From: Subtercola sp. PAMC28395
GTDB lineage: Bacteria > Actinomycetota > Actinomycetes > Actinomycetales > Microbacteriaceae
Assembly: GCF_018889995.1 (NCBI RefSeq)
Contig: NZ_CP076547.1
Location: forward strand, 1,116,001 to 1,180,000
Reading direction: 5' to 3'
Length of the DNA stretch: 64,000 bases
Made by a program: the position numbers and the translations under genes. This document shows positions 34,756-43,104 of this stretch, in pieces. Below the pieces are notes generated by a model. The model was given only the letters and a program-made list of their open reading frames with translations. It had not been told where the DNA came from and made no database searches. The first letter of the stretch is position 1. The number at the start of each line of letters is the position of its first letter.

Positions 34756-36273
34756 ATGAGCGAGCAATACGTCATCGCGATCGACCAGGGAACCACGAGT
34801 TCGAGGGCGATCATCTTCACCCACGAAGGCACGATCGTCAGCACCGGCCAGAAGGAGCACGAGCAGATCTTCCCGAAGGCGGGCTGGGTCGAGCACAACC
34901 CGATCGAGATCTGGGACAACGTTCGAGAGGTCATCGGCCAGGCGCTCTCCAAAGCCAACCTGACGCGTCACGACATCGCGGCGATCGGAATCACCAACCA
35001 GCGTGAGACCGCTGTCGTCTGGAACAAGAAGACCGGCCTGCCGGTCTACAACGCGATCGTCTGGCAGGACACCCGCACGCAGCCGATCGTCGACCGCCTC
35101 GCGGCCGACGGCGGTGTTGAGCGTTTCAAGAAGACGGTCGGCCTCCCGCTGGCGACCTACTTCTCGGGCACCAAGATCGTCTGGATCCTCGAGAACGTCG
35201 ACGGGGCACGCGAAGCTGCAGACGCCGGCGACCTCCTCTTCGGCACCACCGACAGCTGGGTTCTCTGGAACCTGACCGGCGGAGTCGACGGCGGCGTTCA
35301 CGCGACCGACGTCACCAACGCCTCGCGCACCCTGTTCATGGACCTCGAGACGCTGCAGTGGCGCGACGACATCCTTGAAGCATTCAACGTGCCGAAGTCG
35401 ATGCTGCCAGAGATCAAGTCGTCGTCAGAGGTCTACGGCGTCGCCAGTGACAACAGTCTGCTTCGCGAGGTGCCTGTTGCGGGCATCCTCGGTGACCAGC
35501 AGGCTGCGACCTTCGGCCAGGCGGCGTTCGACGCCGGCGAGTCGAAGAACACCTACGGCACCGGTAACTTCTTGATCTTCAACACCGACACCGAGATCGT
35601 GCACTCCAAGAACGGTCTGCTCACCACGCTCGGTTACAAGCTCGGCGACGCGCCGGCGCACTACGCGCTCGAGGGTTCGATCGCTGTGACCGGTTCGCTC
35701 ATCCAGTGGCTGCGCGACAACCTCGGCATCATCTCCTCTGCCGCTGAGGTCGAAGACCTGGCCAAGACGGTCGACGACAACGGTGGCGCGTACTTCGTGC
35801 CGGCGTTCTCGGGTCTGTTCGCGCCGTACTGGCGATCGGATGCCCGTGGTGCTCTCGTCGGTCTGACCCGGTATGTCAACAAGGGTCACATCGCTCGTGC
35901 AGCACTCGAGGCGACCGCCTTCCAGACCCGCGAGGTGCTGGATGCGGTCAACGCCGACTCCGGTGTGGACCTGACCGAGCTCAAGGTCGACGGCGGCATG
36001 ATCGCCAACAACCTGCTCATGCAGTTCCAGGCGGACATCCTCGGTGTGCCGGTCGTTCGTCCGGTTGTTGCTGAGACCACCGCACTGGGTGCGGCATACG
36101 CAGCAGGCCTCGCGGTCGGCTACTGGGCCAACCTCGACGACCTGCGCGCCAACTGGCAGGAAGACAGCCGCTGGACTCCGAACATGGATTCCGCCGAGCG
36201 CGACCGCCAGATGCGCAACTGGAAGAAGGCCGTCACGAAGACCCTCGACTGGGTTGACGCCGACACCGAATAA
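34756..36273 (+). CDS. glpK: glycerol kinase
   Basis: 505 aa with AAAGGAG before the ATG. FGGY-family kinase that phosphorylates glycerol to glycerol-3-phosphate. Signatures: [14 protein letters not shown] at the N-terminus, [37 protein letters not shown], and in the C-terminal lobe [12 protein letters not shown] and [20 protein letters not shown], here of normal length. The last codons (GCC GAC ACC GAA TAA) are the start of a 78-bp unit that is tandemly duplicated downstream. Confidence 0.97.
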   Translation: MSEQYVIAIDQGTTSSRAIIFTHEGTIVSTGQKEHEQIFPKAGWVEHNPIEIWDNVREVIGQALSKANLTRHDIAAIGITNQRETAVVWNKKTGLPVYNAIVWQDTRTQPIVDRLAADGGVERFKKTVGLPLATYFSGTKIVWILENVDGAREAADAGDLLFGTTDSWVLWNLTGGVDGGVHATDVTNASRTLFMDLETLQWRDDILEAFNVPKSMLPEIKSSSEVYGVASDNSLLREVPVAGILGDQQAATFGQAAFDAGESKNTYGTGNFLIFNTDTEIVHSKNGLLTTLGYKLGDAPAHYALEGSIAVTGSLIQWLRDNLGIISSAAEVEDLAKTVDDNGGAYFVPAFSGLFAPYWRSDARGALVGLTRYVNKGHIARAALEATAFQTREVLDAVNADSGVDLTELKVDGGMIANNLLMQFQADILGVPVVRPVVAETTALGAAYAAGLAVGYWANLDDLRANWQEDSRWTPNMDSAERDRQMRNWKKAVTKTLDWVDADTE

Positions 36274-36428
36274 ATTCGCCATCAGCGCCAACCCCGTGGG
36301 GCTGTGCTGATAGTGAGCCGCCGAGGCGGCTCAGGTGCCGACACCGAATGAATTCGCCATCAGCGCCAACCCCCTGGGGCTGTGCTGATAGTGAGCCGCC
36401 GAGGCGGCTCAGGTGCCGACACCGAATA
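36259..36428 (+). repeat. 78-bp tandem duplication spanning the glpK stop codon
   Basis: Units start at 36259, 36337 and 36415; the third is only its first ~14 bases. Each begins with the last sense codons of glpK (GCCGACACCGAA) followed by TAA, TGA and TAA in turn. The two full units differ at only a couple of positions. Each unit contains two small hairpins, AGCCGCC/GGCGGCT and a CCCC/GGGG stem. 78 is divisible by three, so every unit restores the same frame and stop. Confidence 0.9.
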
Positions 36429-36461
36429 AAGTCGGCACACCGGAGTAATCAGAGTGCAGAC

Positions 36462-36497
36462 AAAGAGGCGGGCATCCATCCGGGTGCCCGCCTCTTT
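36462..36497 (+). terminator. intrinsic terminator of the glp operon
   Basis: AAAGAGGCGGGCA and TGCCCGCCTCTTT form a perfect 13-bp stem with a 10-nt loop. The A and T ends make it work in both directions. It lies between glpK and the convergent lipoprotein gene. Confidence 0.85.
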
Positions 36498-36526
36498 CCA
36501 ATTCCAGATCCCGGTCGACGTATGCT

Positions 36527-37243
36527 TCACGGCGGTCCCGGGCAGGCGGTCATGACTGCCTCTTCGTGATCTGTTCCCATCGGGGCGTCGCCGAAACTCG
36601 GGTACCAGTCCTGGTCCGGCCACCTCTTGACGAAGTCTTCGCGTGACGGTGGAGGAGGATTGTCGAACCCGTTCGCCGTGTCGCACGGAGCAAGGAATCT
36701 CGTCAGGTAGTCGTAGAGGTAACCCAGCTGGTCTCTGGTTGGCGGAGCACTGGGTTGCGTGCGAAAACGACTCTCACAAGAGAATGCTGAGACTGCTTGG
36801 GCAGGGGTGATGGGGCTAGCGCCAAGTGCGACTTGATCGCCTGCCTTGTTTGTCGCGGTCTCGACGGGGACATCATTCGCGCGGTAGCACCGCTCGCGTT
36901 CATCCGAGGCAACCTGGTCCGTCAGATAGCTGTCGAATGAGTCCGGTGGACGCACCACGCTGGGATAAGTTCCGGCAACCCTTTGCCATGCCGCGTCCTG
37001 TTCCGCCTTCCGAATGGCCTCTATTTCATTGCTTGAGAGAGTGGCTGGGGCGGGAGACGGCCCAAAATCAGGCATGGGATACGAAGTGGCTGACGCCATC
37101 GAAGTCGACGCAGCGCCTGATGAACGCTGAGTTTGTGCCGGGCTCGAAGCGCTTTCGAAGGTGCAGCTGGCGAGGAACAGCAGGCCACTGGCCACGACCA
37201 GGATCGCAGCTGACCGAGGGAAACGACGGCCGACAATATTCAC
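36527..37243 (-). CDS. lipoprotein, unknown function
   Basis: 238 aa from a GTG at 37243 that overlaps the TGA of the preceding gene (GTGA), so translation is probably coupled. The N-terminus is a lipoprotein signal: two arginines, a hydrophobic core and the lipobox LASC with Cys27. A Ser/Thr/Pro-rich linker follows, then a polar domain with five further cysteines (RERCYRAN, AFSCES, LAPCDT, MTACPG). I do not recognise the family. The frame stays open upstream to 37459, but that part is coded by the neighbouring gene's region. Confidence 0.8.
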   Translation of the reverse strand: MNIVGRRFPRSAAILVVASGLLFLASCTFESASSPAQTQRSSGAASTSMASATSYPMPDFGPSPAPATLSSNEIEAIRKAEQDAAWQRVAGTYPSVVRPPDSFDSYLTDQVASDERERCYRANDVPVETATNKAGDQVALGASPITPAQAVSAFSCESRFRTQPSAPPTRDQLGYLYDYLTRFLAPCDTANGFDNPPPPSREDFVKRWPDQDWYPSFGDAPMGTDHEEAVMTACPGPP

Positions 37244-37737
37244 CGGCAATTGTGAAAATCTCGTGCGATACCCGTCGAGTCGCCCGCACGTGCTGGATTG
37301 AGAACATCGTGGTTCCAGCCGTGATCCGGATCGAGGAAGTGCTCTGCGACCCAGGGAATTGTGGGCCACTGACCGATCATAGAGAGCGCAACCTCTGATC
37401 GGGCTTTCTCGCCGGACTGTTGGGCCATCAGGTACTCGCCTTCCCATGAGCAGAGCCAACTCAGATTCGCCTCGTTCTCCGCAACGCCGGGCTCGGCGAA
37501 CGCTTCGCCCAAGTCGGGGGCCTTCGACGGGTCGGAACCTGTTTCTGACGATGGAAACGCGAATGGCAAGCGGTCAAGAGCGGCAGCGTATTCGGCGTCG
37601 AACTCGCTCTGGCTTGTGACCAGATCGGGTTGCGTTCCCACTTGGCCGGCTTGTGCGGCAGTTGAGATCCACGCGGAGGCCATAGCCAGTGCAATCACTC
37701 CACCCGTAACGGCACCGACCTTGGTTCTGTTCTTCAT
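37240..37737 (-). CDS. secreted protein, unknown function
   Basis: 165 aa with a clear Sec signal peptide: MKNRTK, a hydrophobic core (VGAVTGGVIALAMASAWI) and an AQA-G cleavage site near residue 30. The mature part is acidic and contains EAFAEPGVAENEANLSWLCS and PGHGWNHDV-like C-terminal sequence. Only two cysteines are present. It is the first gene of a two-gene unit with the overlapping lipoprotein. The pairing suggests a secreted and anchored couple acting at the cell surface; no activity can be assigned. Confidence 0.8.
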   Translation of the reverse strand: MKNRTKVGAVTGGVIALAMASAWISTAAQAGQVGTQPDLVTSQSEFDAEYAAALDRLPFAFPSSETGSDPSKAPDLGEAFAEPGVAENEANLSWLCSWEGEYLMAQQSGEKARSEVALSMIGQWPTIPWVAEHFLDPDHGWNHDVLNPARAGDSTGIARDFHNCR

Positions 37738-37768
37738 TGTTCGATCTCCCTCAGTGAATTGTGTGGAA

Positions 37769-38182
37769 CTAGTACGAGAACAGGCCGGACCAGGAGTTCT
37801 TGCCCGCGCACCCGCCTACCATTCGCGAGTCAACCCCGTAGTAACCGGATGCGATTGAGGTACTCCCGTTGAGGTTTGTGAAATTCTTGGTGACGCCCAG
37901 CCGACTCGCTAGTGTGCTGGTGACCTGACCCTGTGAGACAGAGTGAAAGAGCCCCAGCCTGATCTCGCCGCCAAGGCACAGCGGGTAGCCGTCAAGCCTG
38001 AACGTGGATGTGCCGGCCGGGTGATAGCGCTGGATGTCGCCATAGACGAGCACGTTCGAATACTGGGTGCCACCGATTCCTGTCTGGGCCGCCTGGGCTG
38101 ACGCTGCTGTCAGCCCGACGACCAACACTCCCAGCAGAACTCCCGCGCAGACCGTGGATGCCGCCGTAGACGTGATCTTCAT
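37769..38182 (-). CDS. small secreted protein, unknown function
   Basis: 137 aa from the ATG of MKITSTAAST, with purine-rich AAGGCAAGAG upstream. The signal peptide ends at SAQA-AQ near residue 31. The mature 106 residues are rich in Gly, Ser and Tyr and contain two cysteines (YPLCLGGE and VGGCAGKN) that could form one disulphide. Repeated short beta-like strands (TSTFRLDGYP, GEIRLGLFH) suggest a compact beta domain. It lies 31 bp upstream of the secreted protein and lipoprotein pair on the same strand and diverges from the large SGNH protein. Confidence 0.8.
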   Translation of the reverse strand: MKITSTAASTVCAGVLLGVLVVGLTAASAQAAQTGIGGTQYSNVLVYGDIQRYHPAGTSTFRLDGYPLCLGGEIRLGLFHSVSQGQVTSTLASRLGVTKNFTNLNGSTSIASGYYGVDSRMVGGCAGKNSWSGLFSY

Positions 38183-38282
38183 TTCTCTTGCCTTTCGTCG
38201 AGACCGCAATTAATGAGCATGACTCAGTATAAGGTGGTGGAAGCACCTGGCCGAAGCACGGCGACGGTGCCGGGGAGGTGTC

Positions 38283-41200
38283 GTGAAACTACTTCGAGGG
38301 CTTGTCGGGCTATGCGTTGTGTCCCTTGTGCTCTCGGGCGCCTCGATTGCGCAGGCTGCTGGTGCAGTGCCTCAGGGCGAGGCACCAGCAGTTGGCGATC
38401 CTGCCTCAGGGGCGTCCGACGATGCTGCTCCTTCGCCCGACCCGAACACGTCGTTCGTCGTGCCGCAAGGGCTGCGGGCTGAGACGCTTGGCGACGGGTG
38501 GGCGACGAGCGACGACGTGGCGACCACCGCGGTCGGCGATGCCACGGGGTTCACGGTCTACGCAGCCGATGCGAACGAGGGGTACGCATGGCATCCCGTT
38601 GTCACGCTTGCCGTGCCCGGCATCGAGACCGACCGGTGGGTGGGCAACATGTGCCTGACGGCCGATCACAGCCATGCTGCGGTCGTATACGCACCGCGCA
38701 ACGCCACAAACGACGCGCGGCTGTTCTCGCGTGGCGCCTTCGGGGCGATCGTCGACATGAGCACGGGCACGGTGACCAACCTCGGGCAGGGTTATTCACT
38801 TGCGTACTTCAACCCGGGCTGCGGTAACGGCAGCTCGGTCATCCTGGCGCAGTTCGAGGATGACGGGTCGTCGAAGCTCCGTGTGATCGATACGGCCGCG
38901 GCCGCACCAGAGGTGACGGTGGATGTCGCGACCCACGTGACCTCGGCCATCCCCGTGGGCGACACCATCGTCGCGGGCGTGGCCGGAGAGCTCATCTCGA
39001 TCGCCCGCGACGGAAGTGTCGAGACGCTGGCGTCCACAGACGGGGTGCCGTACGACATCGTCGCAACGCCGACCGGCGGGGCGGCCTACCTCGACCACGT
39101 TGGCGAGACCGCTTCGGCGTGGGCCGTCAGCGATGTCACGGCCCGTAGTGGGACGAAGCGTCCGTTGGCGAGCGGTACGCTCACCGACCTGGGCATCTCC
39201 TCGGGCGGCTCTGCCGGGGCGTTCATCACCGGGTTGTCGCCGAAGGTCTCCACGAAGCTTCCGGCCGGTGTCAAGCAGGCTCAGGTGCCTGTGGATTCGC
39301 GGATCTCAAGTGCCGCTGAGCTGGCCGTCACCGAGACGCTGCCGTTCGTGCAGCCCGCCGACGGGGCCGACCCGACGGTGCCGGATTCTGCCGTTTCGAT
39401 CCACGCCCAGCAGTTCGTGACCGGCGCGAAGCTCGAATTCGTGACGGGCCCGGCTGGCGCCGACCCGGCGGTGTGGGAGAAGCCGACGGTCGACACGGAA
39501 GCGCTCGGGTCGGCGGCAGACCCGGTGGAATCCGAACGAACGTGCGCTGTGGCCAGGAACGACCCCGGCAGCCAGGCGTTGCAGCCGAAGCCTCGACAGG
39601 TGGAATGGGCGGTGAACCAGGCCGTTGTGGGCAAGCTCGATGTTGCCCGGCCGGCCAACTACCTGAACGTGGGTGCCGCCTACACGCCGCAAGGGCTCTT
39701 CCCGCCGGTGGCGCTCGCCGGGGGTGGGCGTGTTCCATCTCAGGTGATGCTGGGCATCCTCGCGCAGGAGTCGAATCTCAGCCAGGCCTCCCGGTACACC
39801 ACCCCCGGCGTGACTGGGAACCCGCTTGTCGGCAACTTCTACGGCATCGACACGTCGAGTGCGGACACCGACTGGACGGTGGATTTCAGCGATGCCGACT
39901 GCGGTTACGGCGTCGCGCAGGTCACCGACAATATGCGCATGGGGCAGATGTCGGTGCTCAGGCAGAGGGCGATTGCGCTCGATTTCGCGGCCAATGTCGC
40001 CGCTGGGCTGCAGATACTCGAAGCGAAGTGGAACCAGACCCGCGCTGCAGGGCTCACGGTCAATGATGGCGACCCGCAGTATCTCGAGAACTGGTTCTTC
40101 GCCGTCTGGGCGTACAACACCGGCCTCCATGACAAGGGGGCGGCAGGTGCCCCGTGGGGTGTCGGCTGGAGTAACAACCCGATCAACCCCGACTTCAAGA
40201 CCAACAGGGCGTCGTTCCTCGACGGGCACCCTGCCGACGCCGCGCATCCGCAGGATTGGCCGTATCCCGAGAAGGTGATGGGCTTCGCGGCGAATTCGTA
40301 CGATCTGCTCGAGAGCGTCGACGGTGGCACAGCGAAGTACGTCACGGCGTTCCGCCCCGCGTGGTGGACGACGACGGGCAACCGTACCGCGGTCAAGCCT
40401 CCGCTCGACCTGTTCTGCACTGCGGCGAACAACTGCGACAAGACGAAGTCGGTCGCGCCGACCGCGCCGGGAGTTTCGGGCGACAAGTCCGGGCCATGCC
40501 TGCACACGAACTCGGCCGGCCAGTACGACCTGCAGTGCTGGTTCCACTCAGCTGTGAAATGGAAGACCGACTGCGACAGCGACTGTGGCAACGAGACGCT
40601 GCGTTTCGACCCGGGCTGGGCGTACCAGGCCGATGCGACCAGCTTTCCGCCGAACTGCTCGACTGTAGCGACAGACCCCAGCGACCCGTTCTCCCGCGGT
40701 CTCCCATCCGGCGGCGGCATTCTGATCGTGGACGATGTCGCCGACGGAACGCAGCCCGCCGCTGATCCGCTGCCAAGCGGCACCTCGCCGCTGCGAGCCG
40801 CGTGCACCCCGAAGACGTCGAGTGGCAGCTTCGCGCTCGATTTCGGATCGAGTGGCTCGACGTACCCATCGAAGGTCGACTTCCACCAGCTCGGCGCAGG
40901 GTTCAACGGGCACTTCTACTTCGCCCACACGCGTAGCCACGACAACGGCTCAGACGGTGGAGGCTCGCTGGCCGTCACGGGAACGTGGATGCTCGGCAAG
41001 CCGTTGCACCAATGGACGCGCATCCTCGTGCACCTGCCCGACCACGGCGCGTGGACACAGCAGGCCCAGTACACGATCGATCTCGGCGACGGCACCGTCA
41101 AGACGCGATCGATTCCCCAGCGAACGTTTCACAATTCGTGGATCAGCCTCGGCGTCTTCGACGTCGAGGGAACTCCGCGTGTGAGCCTGTCGAACATCAC

Positions 41201-42347
41201 CCACGACGGCGACGGGTACGACGACGTCGCGTGGGACGCGGTGGCGTTCCAACCGCTGGCCGCGAAGCCGGCGGACTTCATCGTTGCGATGGGCGATTCG
41301 TACTCGTCAGGCGAGGGCGCCTCCGACAACCACGGCTCGAAGTACTACCGCGAGACCGACCACGACGGTGCGACGATCGCCGACTACGGTACCGACCACT
41401 ACAACAACGCGTACGACAACGACGACCTCCGGTACAACCGTGACCGGAACGCCTGCCATCGCTCATCGGAGGCGTGGGTACGCAAGGCGACTGTGTCGAC
41501 CAGCCCGCAGACGATCGGGGCCAGGGCGGATGCGTACGCCAACTCCCTGGACTTCCAGTTCCTGGCCTGCTCGGGCGCCCAGACGGAGAACATCCTGCCC
41601 TGGTTCTCTGCGACCGGAAAAGTGCCGGTGAACGGCTTTGGCGAGAATGGTCGCTTTGGGAAGTACCGGGAGGATTCGCAGATCGATCGGGGTTTTCTCG
41701 ACGAGAATACGACGCTCGTAACGCTCACGATCGCAGGAAACGACACCCGGTTCTCCGAGGTGATCAAGGCGTGCGTGGCATTCGCGGACTGTTCACTTTC
41801 GGTTTTGGCTGACCTGAAGGACACAATCAAGCTGCCTGACCGGGAGACGGAACTTATCAACGGGCCAGTCGCCGATTCGATCTCGACGGTACTCGACCAG
41901 ATCTCGTTGAAGGCCCCCAATGCTCAGATTCTGATCCAGGGCTACCCGAAGCTGTTCGAAACACAATCCGTCTGCTTGACAGTGGCTGCAACCCAACGGC
42001 CGTGGCTCAATGCGATGACGGACCTCCTGGACACGACCCTCATCGCTGCGAAAGATGACTTCAACGAGGCGAAAGGCAGCGAAGTCGTAATTTATGGCAA
42101 CCCCGTCGCAACCTTCACGAATCACGAACTCTGCAGTGAATTGAACAGCCCCTCCGACCCGAGCGCAATAAATGCCCTGCTCAATGAGGCCACACCCGGC
42201 GACCACTCGCTGTTCACGATCCCATTTCCTGGCCCGGATGGCTCCCTGGTGTTGCCGTCGCAGCAGGCTGTGCACCCCAATGTGAGAGGGCAGGGTTATT
42301 ACGCGGACTCGATGAATGCGGCGTTATCGGGAAAGTACCCGGATTGA
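38283..42347 (+). CDS. large secreted protein with lysozyme-like and SGNH/GDSL hydrolase domains
   Basis: 1354 aa from a GTG preceded by GGGGAGG. A signal peptide ends near ASIAQA (residue 26). About 40-340 is a beta-rich, propeller-like region. About 480-620 resembles an SLT/lysozyme fold: MLGILAQESNLSQASRY with Glu496, then CGYGVAQVTDNM. About 830-995 is a golvesin-C-like beta module (YTIDLGDGTVKTRSIPQ). From about 1000 comes an SGNH hydrolase: GDSYSSGEG with Ser1006, LACSGAQTENI, TIAGNDTRF and the late His1331 in VHPNVRGQG. It probably cuts or de-esterifies wall polymers. A lipoprotein follows with a 4-bp overlap. Confidence 0.88.
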   Translation: MKLLRGLVGLCVVSLVLSGASIAQAAGAVPQGEAPAVGDPASGASDDAAPSPDPNTSFVVPQGLRAETLGDGWATSDDVATTAVGDATGFTVYAADANEGYAWHPVVTLAVPGIETDRWVGNMCLTADHSHAAVVYAPRNATNDARLFSRGAFGAIVDMSTGTVTNLGQGYSLAYFNPGCGNGSSVILAQFEDDGSSKLRVIDTAAAAPEVTVDVATHVTSAIPVGDTIVAGVAGELISIARDGSVETLASTDGVPYDIVATPTGGAAYLDHVGETASAWAVSDVTARSGTKRPLASGTLTDLGISSGGSAGAFITGLSPKVSTKLPAGVKQAQVPVDSRISSAAELAVTETLPFVQPADGADPTVPDSAVSIHAQQFVTGAKLEFVTGPAGADPAVWEKPTVDTEALGSAADPVESERTCAVARNDPGSQALQPKPRQVEWAVNQAVVGKLDVARPANYLNVGAAYTPQGLFPPVALAGGGRVPSQVMLGILAQESNLSQASRYTTPGVTGNPLVGNFYGIDTSSADTDWTVDFSDADCGYGVAQVTDNMRMGQMSVLRQRAIALDFAANVAAGLQILEAKWNQTRAAGLTVNDGDPQYLENWFFAVWAYNTGLHDKGAAGAPWGVGWSNNPINPDFKTNRASFLDGHPADAAHPQDWPYPEKVMGFAANSYDLLESVDGGTAKYVTAFRPAWWTTTGNRTAVKPPLDLFCTAANNCDKTKSVAPTAPGVSGDKSGPCLHTNSAGQYDLQCWFHSAVKWKTDCDSDCGNETLRFDPGWAYQADATSFPPNCSTVATDPSDPFSRGLPSGGGILIVDDVADGTQPAADPLPSGTSPLRAACTPKTSSGSFALDFGSSGSTYPSKVDFHQLGAGFNGHFYFAHTRSHDNGSDGGGSLAVTGTWMLGKPLHQWTRILVHLPDHGAWTQQAQYTIDLGDGTVKTRSIPQRTFHNSWISLGVFDVEGTPRVSLSNITHDGDGYDDVAWDAVAFQPLAAKPADFIVAMGDSYSSGEGASDNHGSKYYRETDHDGATIADYGTDHYNNAYDNDDLRYNRDRNACHRSSEAWVRKATVSTSPQTIGARADAYANSLDFQFLACSGAQTENILPWFSATGKVPVNGFGENGRFGKYREDSQIDRGFLDENTTLVTLTIAGNDTRFSEVIKACVAFADCSLSVLADLKDTIKLPDRETELINGPVADSISTVLDQISLKAPNAQILIQGYPKLFETQSVCLTVAATQRPWLNAMTDLLDTTLIAAKDDFNEAKGSEVVIYGNPVATFTNHELCSELNSPSDPSAINALLNEATPGDHSLFTIPFPGPDGSLVLPSQQAVHPNVRGQGYYADSMNAALSGKYPD

Positions 42348-43048
42348 AGCGAACGAATTTGGGCAACGAGAGAAGTGTGCCCGGCGGCCCACATCGGTAT
42401 TCGACCGTACTCGGAGTGGGTCTGGCACTTCTCGCTCTGTGCCTTGCCGGTTGCAGCCAGCCTGGATTGCCTAGGGACCTTCACTCGCCAGACATTGAGC
42501 GACGGCGGGCAGCCGCCGCAACAGAAGTGCTCGATGCGACAACGTTTGCAGGAACACCACCATTCGTATCGACATCCAGTCGAACAGTCGACACATGTGG
42601 GGTGCAGGGCGGTGCTCATCAGCTCAGCTTCTTCGGCGACGACCGGCACGAGACGGTCTGTGTGATTTCGACGGCATGGCTTCTCTCTCTGCCACACATA
42701 ACGGACCCGATCGTTGCCGCTGCGGCTACAGAAGGTCTTCTCGCGAGCCAGCACATCCCAACCGATGGTTCGCTACAGGATCAGCCCGGGCTATCGGCCA
42801 TACTCGGGGGCGAGGCGGTGGGCGTCAGCAACAGTGATTCGACGAGCAGCAATCGCGTCGAGCTGGGTGACGCGTCACGGCTCGGTGTCACTCGCACACT
42901 TCGGGCAGTGCCACGGCGCCCGTACGGCACTGTGATCTCCGACGTGGGGTCATTGTCGGAAGATTCTGCGCGCGAGGTGCTCGCTTCGGGCTCACGCTTC
43001 TACGTTCTCGTGGAGTTGAGTCGGCAGTACTACTCGATCTGGGAGTAG
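42344..43048 (+). CDS. lipoprotein, unknown function
   Basis: 234 aa from a TTG that overlaps the stop of the SGNH gene (TTGA), so it is probably translationally coupled. The signal has a basic start, a core VLGVGLALLALCLAGC and the lipobox LAGC (Cys37). The mature part has two more cysteines (VDTCGVQ, ETVCVIS) and no recognised domain. It sits between the SGNH/lysozyme-like protein and a class A PBP, so a role in envelope assembly is a fair inference. A TTG start is unusual; the nearest in-frame alternatives would cut into the signal sequence. Confidence 0.72.
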   Translation: MKRTNLGNERSVPGGPHRYSTVLGVGLALLALCLAGCSQPGLPRDLHSPDIERRRAAAATEVLDATTFAGTPPFVSTSSRTVDTCGVQGGAHQLSFFGDDRHETVCVISTAWLLSLPHITDPIVAAAATEGLLASQHIPTDGSLQDQPGLSAILGGEAVGVSNSDSTSSNRVELGDASRLGVTRTLRAVPRRPYGTVISDVGSLSEDSAREVLASGSRFYVLVELSRQYYSIWE

Positions 43049-43104
43049 CGGACCGGCCAACCCTTAAAAATGAGGAAACGTCGATCGTCAAGTATGCTTG
43101 AATG

